NCBI GenBank assembly: GCA_007258455.2
Contig: VDFB02358134.1
Coordinates: forward strand, 210,301,394 to 210,365,393
Length of the DNA stretch: 64,000 nt
Direction: 5' to 3'
Source: Sequoia sempervirens
Taxonomy: Eukaryota > Streptophyta > Pinopsida > Cupressales > Cupressaceae
Shown here: piece after piece, positions 22,103 to 33,709 of the stretch
Layout of the letters: the number at the start of each line of letters is the position of its first letter
How positions within the stretch are numbered: position 1 is the first letter of the stretch
The notes under the pieces: generated by a model
Seen by the model: only the letters and a program-made list of their open reading frames with translations
Databases searched by the model: none
What the model was told of the DNA's origin: nothing
Position numbers and translations under genes: made by a program

Positions 22103-23280
22103 CTACATCATCAAACTTGTATTAACCATGCTAAATCCATTATTATGTTCAATAATAGTTCTCTCAGGATCATTTTCATTCAATCGTAGCCTGTACCATA
22201 GGATGGCAAACAAAATTAATCTAAAGGACTTAAAGTCACACTCAAGTATATCATCCAAAATCCCATAGTATCGATTTTCTGAGACTTCTGGATGTATGTC
22301 ACTTCTAGATGAAACATTAGTCACCTGAAAGATTGCAGTTATACCAGAATTACAAATTTTCTTCATGTTATCCAACATTTTGATTCAAAATTTATGACCA
22401 TTGCACCACATAGCCTTGTGATTTTTCACCTACAATATGTCAAACATGTAAAAATTATTGCAATATCGTGAGTTGATAAACATATTTATTCTTGGCCGAA
22501 TGTATGCAAAGAAAATAATCTCAACATTTATATACATCAATATCATTGAAAATAATTAAATAATATGGGTGATTAATATATTTATACGTACCTATTTATC
22601 TCTTAAACCATATGCTAAATCAATTTCCCTTTGTGTAACATTAGAATCTCCATTACAATGAACTTCTTTAACCAATGAAACCACACCTTCCCATGTTAAT
22701 GCGTGACTAGATTGTTGACATCATTCAATCCATACCATCATCCAATCAAGATTGTTGGTGATGTACAAATGTAGTGCATCCCACTCTCGACCAACTGTAT
22801 AAAAAAAATTGAAATTGACAAACAACGTATAATTAGTTAAATACCACAGTATATGACCTTAATTTATAATTGATGTATATTGAATATTAAAAATTAAATA
22901 AGTACAATATACATCAAAACCATATGTAAAATTTATTCCAATTAATCTTCATGACCATCTTATAATTACCTCTCACTTTCTTCAATCTACCTTTCCCCAT
23001 CAAGTACTCCCCTTTGAATTTGTTAATGGAGTTGGGATCCCAAATGTGATCTACATGGATCTTTGCTGCAAACTTAGCAAGATATTCACTAATGTACACC
23101 ATGGTCTGGTATACCATATATCCCTCCACCATAGAACCCTCGGGATGTGCTCTTTGTCTAACCAAAGCCTTCAAAAATTTCAAGTGCCTCTCAACCATCC
23201 ACATTGACCTTGTGTGTGGGTCCACACATTCAATCTCCTCAACTTGGTGTATGAGGTAGTGTTCTTGTGCATTGAAAAAT
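22103..23280 (-). CDS. DUF4218- and DUF4216-like C-terminal segments of the CACTA gene
   Basis: 22914-23225 encodes DPHTRSMWMVERHLKFLKAL and HPEGSMVEGYM, the standard DUF4218 signature of CACTA transposases (here MWMVERHLKFLK replaces the usual MYPiERyL..LK). 22103-22378 encodes NRYYGILDDILECDFKSFRL followed by LWYRL, the DUF4216 signature. An Asp/Glu-rich tail continues to 21870. A nonstandard junction at 22380-22910 is probably an intron. Confidence 0.75.
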
Positions 23281-23339
23281 GTTGAAGGTAGACACTTTTA
23301 GCTTTCACACATTAGATGAGGAATTTTTCTCTTCCAATA

Positions 23340-25495
23340 ATTTATATCTTCTTTATGGATTTCTTTAGATGACAACCATCTACAAGTGATTCAAGGCACA
23401 AATATATTAATGAGATTTAACAAAAATATACAGTATATTACATAACAAGTAAAAAAAATGACAATTATAAGATGTATACAACAAATTGAACAAATATCTC
23501 TACTTACCTCATGTATTTTCCAAGATCATATATAACTTGTTTGACATTGTTGTCAAAGTTGTCTAGGAGAGATAGAGGTAGAACGTACTACAACAATTAA
23601 AAAATGAACTTTTCATCATTTTTCCAAAAGTAGCAAACACAATACACTGAAAAGTACATGCATTATACAAGGGTATATAATATACCAGAATAATTACTTT
23701 AATGAAGGTATGCCAATCATGGGTTTTCATCCCTGACCCAAATTCACCTTTATTTGTTATTATATTGTTTATGTTCACACTAAATCCTTTGGGAAATCAA
23801 ATTTTTCGTATGAATTTTTTTATAGCATTTCTTTGCTGCTCTGTTAGTAACCAAGGAAGGGCACTTATATTAATTTGGTCTCCATCGCTATTTAATTGAA
23901 TGACATTTTTCATTGCATGATTGGCTTCTTGAATGTCACTACAAATTTTGATAATTTTTTCTTTGTCATGTCTTCCATCCAATATTTTTAAATAACGTTT
24001 ATGTTATATTCTTTTCGATATGCATTGTATCAAACAAATGCACAATTTGTAGCTACTCATAGTAGGCCAACCTACTAAATTTTCTGGGATAACTTTTTCA
24101 ATCCCTATGGAAGCCAACCATTAATGCCTTGACGACCTTCATGAAGCATATAAGTTAAACAAATTAACAACGACAATCATTTTCAATTACAACATGAGTA
24201 AACACAACAAAATATAAAAATATAAATTCAAAATATATCATATATGATAGATAAACAATTTGATTTGGTGTATAACCTTGACAATTAATTCTATTATATT
24301 CCAACTTCCATAGGCGAGGTGTCATTCTTCGTTGTTTTGATGTAGTCCCCTCTTTCCCATTGAAAAGATGTTTCTAACTAGTTCGATACTTATGATTTCT
24401 ATGGAGGAAGTGCCTATACTCATTAAACACCTGCTTTCCTAAACTTGTTGAATGATGAGATTTCATCTTTAGACCACAAATTGGACATGCAAATTTTTCC
24501 TTTGTTTGAAGACCTGCAAGATCATATATAATTGTATTAAATATGTCAATTTTTTAAATTATATATAATGAATAGATTATTTTAAAACCATGCATGATGT
24601 CTACCTCATCAAATTAAATATTGTTAAAGTGCAGTCGAACATTATAACATACCACAAAAATGTGTTAGCCCTAGGGCATCATGAATTGTCCATAGAAGCA
24701 TTGCATGGAATTGAAATTGTCTTTGTTCTATTGGTCTAGAGACGTCATACATAGTGATGCCATTCCATAACTTTAGTAACTCATCGATAAGAGGCTCGAT
24801 ATATACATTCATATCTTTAACTTGGTACTTACCTAGTTGAATGAACATAAACATTACATAGTTATTATAACCATTTTACTACAATATATATAAATTAATG
24901 TACATGACTATTGAATGAAAAAAATATAAGTCATTATGCAACAAATAAGACAAATGAGATGCTATTACGTTAAATAAAATTGATGTAAACAAATACCTGG
25001 AACAATCATTGACAACATTATGTGCTCCCTCTTTATTGACATCCATGGGGGAATGTTATTGTTGATAACACAAAAAATCCACACAGAGTAATTAGATCTT
25101 AGCTCTCCAAATGGATTGACACCATCAACTCCCAATGAAAGCCTGAGATTACAAGGTTCTTCTTTAAAGTGTGGTCATTTTTCCTCCATGTCCCTAAATG
25201 CTGAACCATCTGCAGGAATTCAAAGAATGTCATCTCCACTTCTATTCCATGCATGGTAATCCATAAATTGCGCTAAGTGTTTGCACCTAAATAATCATTG
25301 CATACATGGAACAATGGGAATATAATGAAGAACCTTGCGAGACACCTTTTTTATTAGTTCATCTATTTGATATCTACTGATATGACATTCTGGGCATTCT
25401 GTTGCAAAATCTTGTTGTTTATGATATATAATATGATCATTAGGACATGCATCTATTGTTTGATACCCATTCTGATATATTTCATAATAGCACAT
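23340..25495 (-). CDS. Tnp2 catalytic core, in pieces
   Basis: Read downward from 25495: ACPNDHIIYH and CPECHISRY (zinc-binding-like), KVLHYIPIVPCMQ, then (24854-24642) NVYIEPLIDELLKLWNG and AMLLWTIHDALG. Next are CPICGLKMKSHH (about 24480), HLFDTMHIEKNI (about 24040), a KICSDIQEAN piece (23797-23982) and MKTHDWHTFIKVII (23563-23778). These follow the order of the Transposase_21 family. Frameshifts and stops separate the pieces, and the usual LKSHDCH is changed to MKTHDWH. Confidence 0.75.
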
Positions 25496-25639
25496 AAATC
25501 TCGGTATGAATGAGGCAAAATATTTGATGGTGGTAACAAAAATTCACCAATCAATCTACAACAAAAAAAAAATGTTCATATAAAGAATATTAATGGTACA
25601 TATTTCATCCTTTGTTTACTATTGATGAACTAACAACAA

Positions 25640-26065
25640 TTAAAATAGATGAAAAAAGATGACATATATGACATACCTTAACATCCTTGAGATTGCTATG
25701 TTTGATAAACCATTCATAACCTTCAAGTTCAACAACAACAATACAATAGAGAGAAAAGTTGTTTGGGAGACTTCATAAAGGGGCTCGTATGCCTTCTCAA
25801 GTATAGGTAAATCATGAACATCATCAAAGTCATCTTGATCATCATGATCAGATCTTCCACTAAATGTGTCATGGATCAATGTATTTGTACCATCATCTTC
25901 AACTGTGTTTTCTAGTGCATGATCATCTTCTTCCATAGGATCATTAACTTCATCTTCGATATTCACAACTCCATGTTCGTCTGCTTGCAAAACCACATTC
26001 TCTAGGCCGTGATAATCCATATCATCTTCCCTAGGGCACCCCACCTTTATAATAATGATAGACAC
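25640..26065 (-). CDS. Tnp2 acidic linker segment
   Basis: An open stretch very rich in Asp and Glu (EDEVNDPMEEDDHALENT, SDHDDQDDFDD), then LPILEKAYEPLYE. In CACTA transposases the segment before the Tnp2 core is commonly acidic and followed by a 'lL..a..plY.g' phrase, which LEKAYEPLYE fits. Confidence 0.6.
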   Translation of the reverse strand: MSIIIIKVGCPREDDMDYHGLENVVLQADEHGVVNIEDEVNDPMEEDDHALENTVEDDGTNTLIHDTFSGRSDHDDQDDFDDVHDLPILEKAYEPLYEVSQTTFLSIVLLLLNLKVMNGLSNIAISRMLRYVIYVIFFHLF

Positions 26066-26084
26066 AAATAAACCATGATCATGA

Positions 26085-26381
26085 TCAAGTGATTATATAT
26101 ATATATATATAAAATGTTAAAACAATATAAACATTTACAAATTCAATCAATATAAACACATATAACGAACAACTTACCAATGGACGATAATCATGCCCCC
26201 CTTCAATGTGACCATGCTTCCTACAATATTTCTCAATTGTTGTGATTAAAAATTGTTTTATCTTTAAGCCCTTGCAATTATTGTAAGGACAATAATATTT
26301 TCCATCACCCTTTCTTTTCAATCTAGCCCAAAATCTATCAAGTGTCTCTTCATTTTGTTCTGGACTAATATTATCTGACAT
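26085..26381 (-). CDS. Tnp2 N-terminal segment (transposase-associated domain)
   Basis: The frame starts MSDNISPEQNEETLDRFW and contains YYCPYNNCKGLK followed by CRKHGHIEGG. The spacing of cysteines and histidines (C..C, then C..H.H) is that of the transposase-associated domain at the start of CACTA Tnp2 proteins. It is the likely first exon: reading continues into an AT-rich stretch with a TA repeat at 26095-26110 that looks intronic. Confidence 0.7.
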   Translation of the reverse strand: MSDNISPEQNEETLDRFWARLKRKGDGKYYCPYNNCKGLKIKQFLITTIEKYCRKHGHIEGGHDYRPLVSCSLYVFILIEFVNVYIVLTFYIYIYIIT

Positions 26382-26399
26382 GATTTACCAAGCTTAATG

Positions 26400-28235
26400 A
26401 TTTAGATCTTCAAAAAATATAAAACTCACACTCCAATAATTTTTATTCATAGACAGTTACATTAATCTAATAATTTTGATATTTTACACCAAAAAAAATT
26501 GGCATGCAACCACCCCTGCAAAAGAGAAGATAGTATGAAGTTAATGACCCCAAAAAGAATTTTAAAATGCTAATTCCAAAACTTATTTAATTCTGATTTT
26601 ACTATGAATTCCAACTGTTAAGACTTCTAAAATTAGAATATTGATCTTGATCGCAAACTTCCTACAATGATGGAGGTAGTGAGCTAGTAAAAGCAAGTGA
26701 CCCATTCATAAGGAGAAACAAGTCAAAATCATCATTGCTAATGTTAATATGGATTTATCCTTTTAGTTAAAGATGTAATGTGTCACTTCTTATGACGAGC
26801 TTATCCCTAGGGCCCTCAACATTGAGAAAGCCCTAATAAAAAACAACAAAAGCATTGGTAAGAGCATGATTATGGTACAAACCCTAGGCCTCCATAGAAA
26901 CATAAACAATAACTATAGTGGATTAGTGAGGTTGCAATACTAAAAAGATTAAGACATTGTAGGTAATAAAAAAATATTGCAATCTAAAGATTATAGCCAA
27001 TAACAAGCACACTATGTAGCTTAGTGACATTTGTAAATGCAATCTATGATAAGAAGAATGACAGTCACTTGAGATGTGACAGTCAAAAAGAGGCTGAGTA
27101 GTGACAAGATAATAAAGCTCAAACCTTGCATAGTAAAGTGGAGATTTTAACAGTGAGTTTCCTTACCCCCTTTCTCACCTTAAGGGTTTTACAAATGTTT
27201 TTGATAGTGTTAGAAAAGGAAAATGCAATCAAGGAATGACTGTCCAAATGAAGTAACAATGGTAATCATAGGTTCAATGTTTCTTCTTATCCATTAATGT
27301 ATAATGGAGGTAGTGGATTGCATGTTTGAGCAGTGTTTTGAGACTCATCAAAGATGGGAGAATAGTGAATAATTCCTTGTGGACTGTGAAGTAGTGTCAA
27401 TAAGGTTGAAGGATCTTAAGAACTACAATACCATAAAACAATGAGTCCCTTGTAGTAAGCAGGCAGTTTATAGGGCATATTTTGATTTTATAGAAGGATG
27501 CTCATGAAAAGAATCTTCAAGTGATAGTGAGTGAGTTGTTTGAGATTGTAGCTGAGGGTGCAATACCGAGTCTTAAAGGAAGTTAGCAAAGCAGTAAATG
27601 TGCAAGAAAATCAAATCGTACACAACAAACAATTCACAATTTTATTTGCATAATGTCTTGAGTTTGAAGACAAAAATATCATTGTATCTTTATGATGAAA
27701 GTGGTGACCTTAATGGTCAATCACTGGCAACGATAATTTTAAAACATGCTATTATGCTTATGGAGGCAACATTTTAAGCAAGGCTGTGAGTGGTGGTTTG
27801 GAACAATGGCAGGTATGAAGGACTTGCTTTATATGCATACTATGCAATCTAGCTAAAGACACCATTCTTAGAAGAGATTGAAGGTGGATTATGGAACTCA
27901 ATGGTTACCATGAAAAGGATTAAAATAAAGACTAAGATCTATTTAAAAGCCACAGTCATGAAGATATTAAAGATGTCACATGCAAAACCCTAGTAGCTAG
28001 AGTAATGAATGCAGTGCCAAAGAGGATACTATGTTGGGGAAGATTTAGGAGATCTCCACATTATCTAATTATAGGGAAATACATCATTTATTTATTTATT
28101 TAATTAAAAAAAATCATTCTAAACCCTATATAGGATACATTGATACTTCAAAAGCCTTTGAAGGAATTTGAGATTATGTAAATATATGTTAAGTAACATT
28201 CATAAGGTTTAGAAAATCATGATCACTCTTTAGAA
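26400..28235. other. Unassigned sequence beside the CACTA gene
   Basis: No coding frame. It probably holds the 5' non-coding part of the CACTA element and older repeats. A telomere-like or LTR signature is absent. I searched for CACTA-type terminal repeats by eye and found no convincing pair. Confidence 0.35.
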
Positions 28236-28239
28236 TAGC

Positions 28240-28578
28240 CCATTAAACATGGGTTGTGCTTGAATGCACTACATAATTGATATAACGCAACCACTCTACA
28301 TATCAACCAGAGTTATAGGCTTTTTATTGCAACAAGAGGTAATCACTCTTCGATCATCCTATAATTACATCCTAACCTATTAAACTTGAGACAACCTGAA
28401 TACACCCAATGATGATTGACACCTACATTATACAACCTGAATTAACCACATTATATGAGTGCCTCCATTTCTATCACAACATAGCCACATTAAACTTGGG
28501 TCACACATGAATGCATCCTATATTTGTTATAGCACAACTATTCCACATGACCAATAGAGTTATGGATCGCATAATTAC
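28240..28578 (+). repeat. Three ~120-bp diverged tandem units
   Basis: Units start near 28240, 28372 and 28490 with CATTAAACATGGG, TATTAAACTTGAG and CATTAAACTTGGG, followed by TGAATGCA or TGAATACACC. The first and third also share a TATARCRCAAC block and AGAGTTATRG. Unclassified. Confidence 0.5.
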
Positions 28579-28849
28579 AGTCACAAGAATATGTTCCTTA
28601 GTTGTGATCTTATGGTGATTCCACACAACAAAATATGGACATAAATTCTCAAAACCCTAAACCTCTAAAAATGAAATTTGATGAGATGTTGCTTTAAAAT
28701 ATGATTTTCAAACCTAGAACTAAAAATATGACTTCACCACTAAATTCTGTAAAAAGACAATGACTACCCTCAACCTAGCGATATCTTCTTATTTTTTTTG
28801 TATTTTTCCCAAGAAAGTTGTCCTTAGTTCTCCACAAACTATCTCAAGT

Positions 28850-29015
28850 AGATCAAAACACTGTCACAATAACTCAGGCGCGAACTCACTTTTCTTTATG
28901 TCGGCCACAATTTGATTTTTTTCTATTTTTCATGTTTATCGAAAATTCAACAAAAATGATAGCCGACATTTCGACGAACCCCAAGTTCGTCAAAATTTCA
29001 ATGAATGTCGGGGAT
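28850..29015. repeat. Cluster of short CGACAT/GTCGG palindromes
   Basis: A perfect 7-bp hairpin GACGAAC/GTTCGTC occurs at about 28972-28990, flanked by GTCGGC (28901), GCCGAC (28962) and GTCGGGG (29007). Repeated short inverted motifs like this are typical of subterminal transposase-binding regions, so this could be the outer end of the CACTA element. That link is inferred. Confidence 0.35.
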
Positions 29016-29099
29016 AAACTTTCAAAAAATTAAAAATTACACATCAAATTTTACAAGCACACAATGATACATCAAATTAGACATATTTCGTTGGACAGT

Positions 29100-29740
29100 T
29101 TCGCCGGATTTTGTAGTCAAATGAGTTAGTGATGACTACTCCAAGATACTTAACAATTGCTTGATTGAATGATGCTTTGATGGATTGAATGCAAGAAAGC
29201 TAATTGATGTTGAATGAGTGAATGCAAGTGAATTAGGAGTTAAATGGGTATAAAAACACTTATTTATACACACTTATTCCCTAATAACCCAATAATATCT
29301 CATCATAGGCTGACATAAGGTCTTTTTGAATAAAAAATTGAAAGAAAATTTGAATTATTTTGAATTTGGAGCCAAGAGGGACTCATTCGCCACTCATGGA
29401 AAATGGGTCCCACTCTAGTCTTGTAAGTGGGTGTCAGGAATTAAGTTGCATTTAATGTTGTGTGTCGGATTTACATTCAGAAATACACTTAATTATGTCT
29501 TATGAGTGCATAAAAGGGTCAAATAAAGCATAAGAAAGGTGTAAATAGTGATAACAAGCCTAGAAAAGCATGAAATATTGTTACAAAACTTTACAACACT
29601 TTAAAATAGGACTTGACAAGGGATAAAAAAGGTGATTTTTAGATGAATTATAATAAGAAGAGTCTAGAAATGTGTAGAAATGTGTTCAAACACTTCACAA
29701 CACCTTCACAAGTCATCATAATTTGAATATTTATTTTGTG
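29100..29740 (+). repeat. Repeat family P, copy P1 (partial)
   Basis: This shares with P2 and P3 the ordered features GGGACTCATTC..ATGGGTCCC (29378-29411), the GCATAAGAAAGG-type block, and the AAAAGCATGAAATATTG/ACAACACTTTAAAA tandem section. It lacks the upstream half containing the GGGGTTT/AAACCCC hairpin. No coding. Confidence 0.6.
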
Positions 29741-29749
29741 AACCCTCTA

Positions 29750-31434
29750 ATGGAAGCTTATTTTATTTAAAAGCATGTATTTCTAGAGAATGTGATAGAT
29801 GTGGTAACTTTTCATTGTTAGGAGAATGTATTCATGAAATTAGTTTAGATGAATTTGGACAACAATTAGTAGATGTAAAAAAAATTGAAAATATTGAGTA
29901 TTCTTTAAAAGATGGAAAAATTGGAAAATGTTGTGAGCTAATTGTGGAAAAATTTAGTGTGCATGCATTTATTAAAGAATTTAAAAATAAGTTTGTACCT
30001 AAATATGTTAAACACTCTCAATATGCTCATTACCTTGATATTGAATTTTGATTATGTAAAAGCACATTCCCAATTGGAACTATATTGTCAGTTGTTCATT
30101 TTGCTAAAAATTATACTCTTGCTCCACAAGAAGAAATTCAATCACAATATTATAATTTAGTGCAAGTATCTATATTTTTTCATATTGTATATAGACATGT
30201 AGGTGATAATGGAGAAGATAATAGAATATTTTTGAGAGAATTCCATTTTTATGTGAGTGATAAACAATTACATTCATCTGAGTTTGTTCAATATTGTTTT
30301 GATATATTTTATAAAAAATTAAAAGAGAGAGGAATTCAAATGAGAGAACATCTCATATGGTCAGATAATTCCACATGTCAATTCAAGAATGCTACAAATT
30401 TTTATTGGTTATGTAGAGTTCATAAGGAAAATAATATCTAGCACATGTAGATTTTTTTAAAGCTAGACATGGTAAAGGAGAACATGATGGAGTAGATACA
30501 TGTGTGAAAAGAGCTCTTGCTAGAGAGCAACTAAAATTTGAGGATGCTGTGAAATTCAAAGATGCACGTGCAATTGTAGATTTGTGCAATACCAAATTAT
30601 CTACAAGAACAAGTAAGAGCTCAATAATTCGATGCTTCTTTTGGTTAATTGAAGAAAATTATATTCTAACTTGACAAGATTGTGAAACAATTAATGGATT
30701 TACAAAATGGAATTTGATTAAGAGTTTGAATGCAAACACATGGACAATATGGACAAGGGAGCCTGCATGCTTTTCTCAATTTTGTATTGTAGGTGATTAG
30801 AAGGCATGTGAAAATATAGAATAGGTCGAAGAATGGCAACAAAAAATCCCTAACACCTACATTGACACATGTTCAACATGGAATGACAATTGAAGATAAC
30901 CAAGTGTTTGCATCAGATGATTATGATCGTGTTTTAGACATTGTAAAACAAGGTACATTAAATTGAATTGAATTTTATATGTATGCATGTTTACATGTGA
31001 ATTAACTATAAGTCACTCTTTATTGATTCTTTTATTTATTTTTGCAGGACATGTGTATGTTGTTGTTGCACCCGAGGGGAATGAAGAGGAGACAGAGTAT
31101 TGGTTAGCTAGATGTGTTGAGAGAAAACATAAGTTGGTACATCCTAGAGTGGATGATGACAACTTTGAGTATCCAACTAGTTACATGGTTGTTGTTGGCA
31201 CCTAGATTTGAAAATATTTGATAAGAAAGAATGGATTGCTTGTATTTGAATATTATAAAAGACACAAGAAGATTATACATTATTCACATTTGATTTTGGC
31301 AACCAATATAAAACTATTTAGATATCCAGGGATGCATGTTAATAAAGTGTTATGGACACTTTCAATGGATGATCATGAGAAAATCATAGACGCATTACAA
31401 AAAGGAGAGGATGTAGATGGTACAACAGAGTAAA
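29750..31434 (+). pseudogene. Decayed DDE-transposase-like gene with HGKGEHDG motif
   Basis: One frame runs from about 29765 (ACISRECDRCGNFSLLGE) through FSVHAFIKEF, FPIGTILSVVHFAKNY, HLIWSDNSTCQFKNATNF (about 30345) and ARHGKGEHDGVDTCVKRAL (about 30460). After an apparent intron come VYVVVAPEGNEEETEYWLAR and LSMDDHEKIIDALQ, ending at 31434. The order 'DFaEN...SD.c..QFK....HGKGe.DG...vKR' belongs to a transposase-like family of unknown role that I recall from animals and some plants. Stops interrupt the frame at 30048, about 30441, 30675 and 31204. The position normally Asp in DFAEN is His here, so the copy should be catalytically dead. The YWLAR segment may be a Tudor/BAH-like reader; that is a guess. 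Confidence 0.6.
30954..31047 (+). other. Probable retained intron of the HGKGEHDG gene
   Basis: The donor AACAAG|GTACATT and acceptor TTTTTGCAG|GACATG bracket an AT-rich stretch of about 94 bp. Removing it keeps the frame from DIVKQ into GHVYVV. An intron argues that this copy moved as DNA, or was duplicated, rather than as a processed RNA. Confidence 0.5.
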
Positions 31435-31859
31435 TAAATATAGTTAAGTATTGAAACAATGGGAAAAAGGGGAACTAGAAGATGCTTTCATATGGATTAG
31501 AACATAGAGCAAGACCCACTTTCCAATTATCTCATTCAAGGATAACCCTAGAAATCTCAATGCAAAGGAGAAAGAGATCTTGCAATAGGGCTATCCTAGG
31601 GGCTAATAATAAACTAATGAGGGGTTCAACAACAAGTTAAGAATTGGAAAGAAAAATGCAATGCAAGATGTAATGTGTAACCCTAATTCAATGCAATCTT
31701 TCATTAAATGACCTAAAAATGAATGAAAAGCACAGTAGAAAGATGCAAGATGAAATGTGTGCACTTGGAAATATGAAGATATCTAGATAAAGCTCTATAA
31801 TAATGAAAATTATGAATTTAATGCTAACTAGGACTCATATGCTAAGCTAGGTGACTTAA

Positions 31860-32340
31860 TCCCAGATCTGGGTTTCTATGCAAAAATAGGAATTTGGCAA
31901 ATGGTTATCCGAATTTGTAAAAATCTAAATTTTTACCAAAACTTGGACTCATTTTCTAGAAATGGAAAATCAGTCCAGTTAAGGTTTTCTAAAGCTTTAA
32001 AGTCTGAATATGATCTTCAAGGTTTTCTCTTCACTTCTTGATTATTTTCTAGATCTGAAACCATGATTTACAACTTGTAAAAGTTCTCCAAGTATCCCCA
32101 ATGCAAGGTGACAACTCTAACAAATTTCTCCAAACTTTCACCTTAATATGTCTTCAATTAATCCTAGAAATCACACACTAAAGAGAGGGAAAAATGTTTC
32201 TTTTTTAGTGGATATGGGTTTTCCTTGGGCAAACCTCATCTTGGTAATAAAACCTTGAAATGAAATATAATAGGAATGGAGAATGATGAATGAACAAAAT
32301 AAGAAGTTGCAACTCACCAAAAGTTAGCAAGAAGAGGCTA
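31860..32340 (+). repeat. Repeat family P, copy P2, left half
   Basis: Contains the hairpin GGACTCATTTTC/GAAAATCAGTCC (31945-31976), the CTTCAAGGTTTTCTCTTCAC region, and the GGGTTT/AAACCT hairpin (32216-32236). It resumes at 38272 after the Gypsy insertion, because both sides carry GGCTA and the following text TATAAACATG..GGATGTAGATCTTG matches P3 at 39924-39941. Confidence 0.65.
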
Positions 32341-33000
32341 TGACAAGGGAGCAAACCCAAGACACAAAAATAATGCACACAACTAGAAAACTTTATTATT
32401 ATTCAATAATGGAAATCTTACATGCAGAGGATCCCAAATCCTTGAGCTCTGGGATACATGCAAGCTATAGAAGTTTCAAAAAAATTACAGAAATTACAAA
32501 AAATCCCCTTTCATAGCATGTAAACTCTTTTCCTCAAAAAGCTACCAAAAATTAGAAATCTCACCCATAAATAGAGCTCCTTTCCAATTTGGAGCCAAAA
32601 CAACATTCAAATTTGAGTTTTGGCGGTTTGGAGCCCAAATTACAATTTGAAATTCACATTCAAAAATTAGCACATTTCTAAAAATGCAACAACTTTCAGA
32701 AGCCATAACTTTTAATCCGACCATCGAATTTTCAATGATAATGCCTTTTCGGAAAGCTCTTGGAAAGACGATGTGGCACAAAGTAGGGCCAATGGCACAG
32801 CCAATACTTTGGTCTCCTTGCAAATTTTTGGGCCCATCTGGGGCCTCTAAGGGCCTCAAATTTGGCTTTGAATATTTTAATAGCTAAAGGGGTATCCAGA
32901 AATGCAAAAACATCTAAGAAACAATCAACAGAAAATTAAAATATTTCTTTTTTTTGGGTGATGTAGGATTTCCCTCACACCACTTGATGCTCCTACATTA
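32341..33000 (-). repeat. 3' LTR of the Gypsy element
   Basis: 660 bp, reading on the minus strand from TAATGTAGGAGCATC to TCCCTTGTCA. It contains the CACCCATAAATAGAGCTCC block (TATA-like TATTTATGG on the sense strand). The target repeat GGCTA precedes 32341. No clear polypurine tract adjoins it: the sense strand just upstream reads ACCCTAGGTGTC. Confidence 0.85.
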
Positions 33001-33031
33001 GACACCTAGGGTAATTTGAGAAGTGAGCCTG

Positions 33032-33445
33032 TCACATCTCAGATGGTTGAGGAAAACACAAACGGTCAACCTTTGCCTTAGATAGCCAAGATGAATCTTC
33101 CATAGGCCTTCCTCTCCACTTCACCAGATATTCTTCATACTGCTTGTTTCTGGTACTCCTTCCAACATGACTATCTAGGATTTCTTCAATCTCCTCCTTT
33201 TCTGAAGTAGGTGCTGGAATGCTACACTGTTCCATTGTTGGTACTTCCTCTGCACCACCTTCATGATACTCTGTCAAATCTGAAATATTGAACATAGAGG
33301 AAATGTTGACTCCATTCGACAACTCTACCTCACATACATTCCCTGAATCATGTTTCTTCAAAATTTTACAAGGACCGAACTTCTTCATTTTCAATTTGTT
33401 ATAGGTTCCCACTGGAAACCTTTCTTTCCTCAAGTGGACCATCAC
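33032..33445 (-). pseudogene. Integrase C-terminus with chromodomain
   Basis: The open frame starts VHLRKERFPVGTYNKLKMKK (GPF/Y-like integrase tail: FGPCKILKKHDSGNVCEVEL) and ends with QYEEYLVKWRGRPMEDSSWL, a chromodomain. Chromodomains on chromoviral integrases recognise modified histones and steer insertion. This 137-residue part is uninterrupted. It continues the integrase whose core lies at 33710-34357. Confidence 0.8.
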
Positions 33446-33709
33446 TTCATCACTAATCTGAAACTCCTTATACCTCCTCTTCTGATCTTCCTTAGTCTTA
33501 TACTACATATTCATCTTGTTATTATGTTCTCTTACCTTCTCATGTATATTCTTGATGTGCTCTGCAAAGTCTTTGGCTTCAACACTTGTCTTCTTCTCTT
33601 GGTCCATGTTTCTCAATTCTGGAGCAATCTTGGGACTGCCTCCATACATAATCTGGAATGGTGATCTACTAGTGCTTCTATTGACAAAATTGTGGTAAGA
33701 AAATTATTC

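Larger units (their letters stand above)
21870..26381 (-). pseudogene. CACTA (En/Spm) transposase Tnp2-like gene, broken
   Basis: Domains of plant CACTA transposase appear in order on the minus strand: an N-terminal transposase-associated segment (26085-26381), an acidic region, the Tnp2 core in pieces (25495 down to 23340), a DUF4218-like segment (22914-23280), a DUF4216-like segment (22103-22378), and an Asp/Glu-rich tail ending in a TGA at 21870-21872. Motifs include CPECHISRY, FDTMHIEKNI, YQTMVYISEYL and YYGILDDILECDF. The pieces are separated by AT-rich stretches that may be introns, plus stops and frame changes. Tnp2 cuts and moves CACTA elements in the nucleus. I could not find convincing CACTA-type terminal repeats. 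It is probably inactive. Confidence 0.85.

Noticed and set aside
21580..29020. Defined CACTA terminal inverted repeats
   Set aside because: Several CACTG/CACTA and TAGTG words exist by chance; no pair with matching longer ends and a 3-bp target duplication was found.
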